DNA from: a candidate division KSB1 bacterium
GTDB lineage: Bacteria; Zhuqueibacterota; Zhuqueibacteria; Zhuqueibacterales; Zhuqueibacteraceae
Direction of reading: 5' to 3'
NCBI GenBank assembly: GCA_034506255.1
Contig: JAPDPX010000003.1
Location: forward strand, 186,001-250,000
DNA: 64,000 bases
A model generated the notes under the pieces. It did no database searches. It worked only from the letters and a program-made list of their open reading frames with translations, and was not told where the DNA came from. The position numbers were made by a program, and so were the translations under genes. This document shows, one piece after another, positions 63,884 to 64,000 of the stretch (positions within the stretch are counted from its first letter, which is position 1; the number at the start of each line of letters is the position of its first letter).

Positions 63884-64000
63884 AAAGGTGCAGCCGCCGG
63901 CGGCCGCCGGTCGGCGCGCCCTGCTGCCGGCGGTGGCAGCCGCGGTGTTGCTTTTCGCCGGCAGCGCCCGGTCCCAGGCGGAATCCGCGGTGACGATCGA
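63867..64000 (+). CDS. N-terminus of an exported protein, truncated by the window edge
   Basis: ATG 63867 overlaps the end of the preceding gene by 17 bases, indicating coupled translation. The 44 visible residues comprise a Lys-rich start (MTKCNKKVQ), a hydrophobic stretch RALLPAVAAAVLLFAGSA and a likely cleavage site around SARSQ-A, so it is exported. The mature domain is outside the window. Given the neighbour, a SurA/PPIase-type or envelope-assembly protein is possible, but there is no sequence evidence. Confidence 0.7.
   Translation, partial: MTKCNKKVQPPAAAGRRALLPAVAAAVLLFAGSARSQAESAVTI

Overview
The window looks like a chromosomal segment of a GC-rich, Gram-negative bacterium of the FCB superphylum, most like Calditrichota or candidate phylum KSB1. 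This is an inference from gene families. Three things point that way: C-terminal FlgD/Por-type sorting domains with the NPNPF or YPNPF signature on large secreted proteins (1-1755 and 48085-51987), PorV/PorQ-like outer-membrane barrels (1887-3848 and 30011-31248), and TonB-dependent receptors with a carboxypeptidase-regulatory-like N-terminal domain (12878-15568 and 22277-24667). Genes are mostly short operons closed by clear intrinsic terminators. I see no phage, insertion sequence, CRISPR array, tRNA or rRNA.

Left part (1-16.9 kb): a secreted sorting-domain protein and a barrel-TPR protein are followed by an unusual partner-switching pair. The first member is a 1275-residue membrane protein joining an RsbW-like kinase fold, HAMP, a SpoIIE/RsbU phosphatase, a helix-turn-helix-like module, a disordered linker and TPRs. 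The second is a STAS protein. A roughly 58-residue C-terminal module aligns without gaps between the two partners, and this is my leading candidate for an undescribed arrangement. Then come isocitrate dehydrogenase, a small barrel protein, a CsgG-like protein with a duplicated C-terminal module, a TonB-dependent receptor and a Gfo/Idh/MocA oxidoreductase.

Middle (17-46.9 kb): a TolB-propeller amidohydrolase, PPK2, an NTF2-like protein, a second receptor, a membrane protein, a di-heme cytochrome lipoprotein, a metallophosphoesterase with membrane segments, and a frameshifted PorV-like gene. On the minus strand are methylmalonyl-CoA mutase large subunit, birA and coaX. A structured non-coding region follows, then xerD, a hypothetical gene, and a cold-shock gene with a near-consensus promoter. 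On the plus strand come a DUF1761 protein, a Y-family polymerase, PduL, a degenerate Nudix protein and a PBP4-type peptidase. A minus-strand operon encodes a fatty-acid-hydroxylase-type enzyme with MlaE, MlaF and MlaD.

Right part (47-64 kb): a 1.1-kb non-coding stretch, a subtilisin-like secreted protease, then a proteostasis and envelope block. This holds a DnaJ-like chaperone whose ribosome-binding site sits in a hairpin, a fluoride riboswitch with crcB and a DUF190 gene, an HtrA protease, a DksA-like regulator and dnaK. A MoxR/DUF58 cluster follows, with TPR lipoproteins and a SurA-like protein without a PPIase domain. It runs off the right edge into a truncated exported protein.
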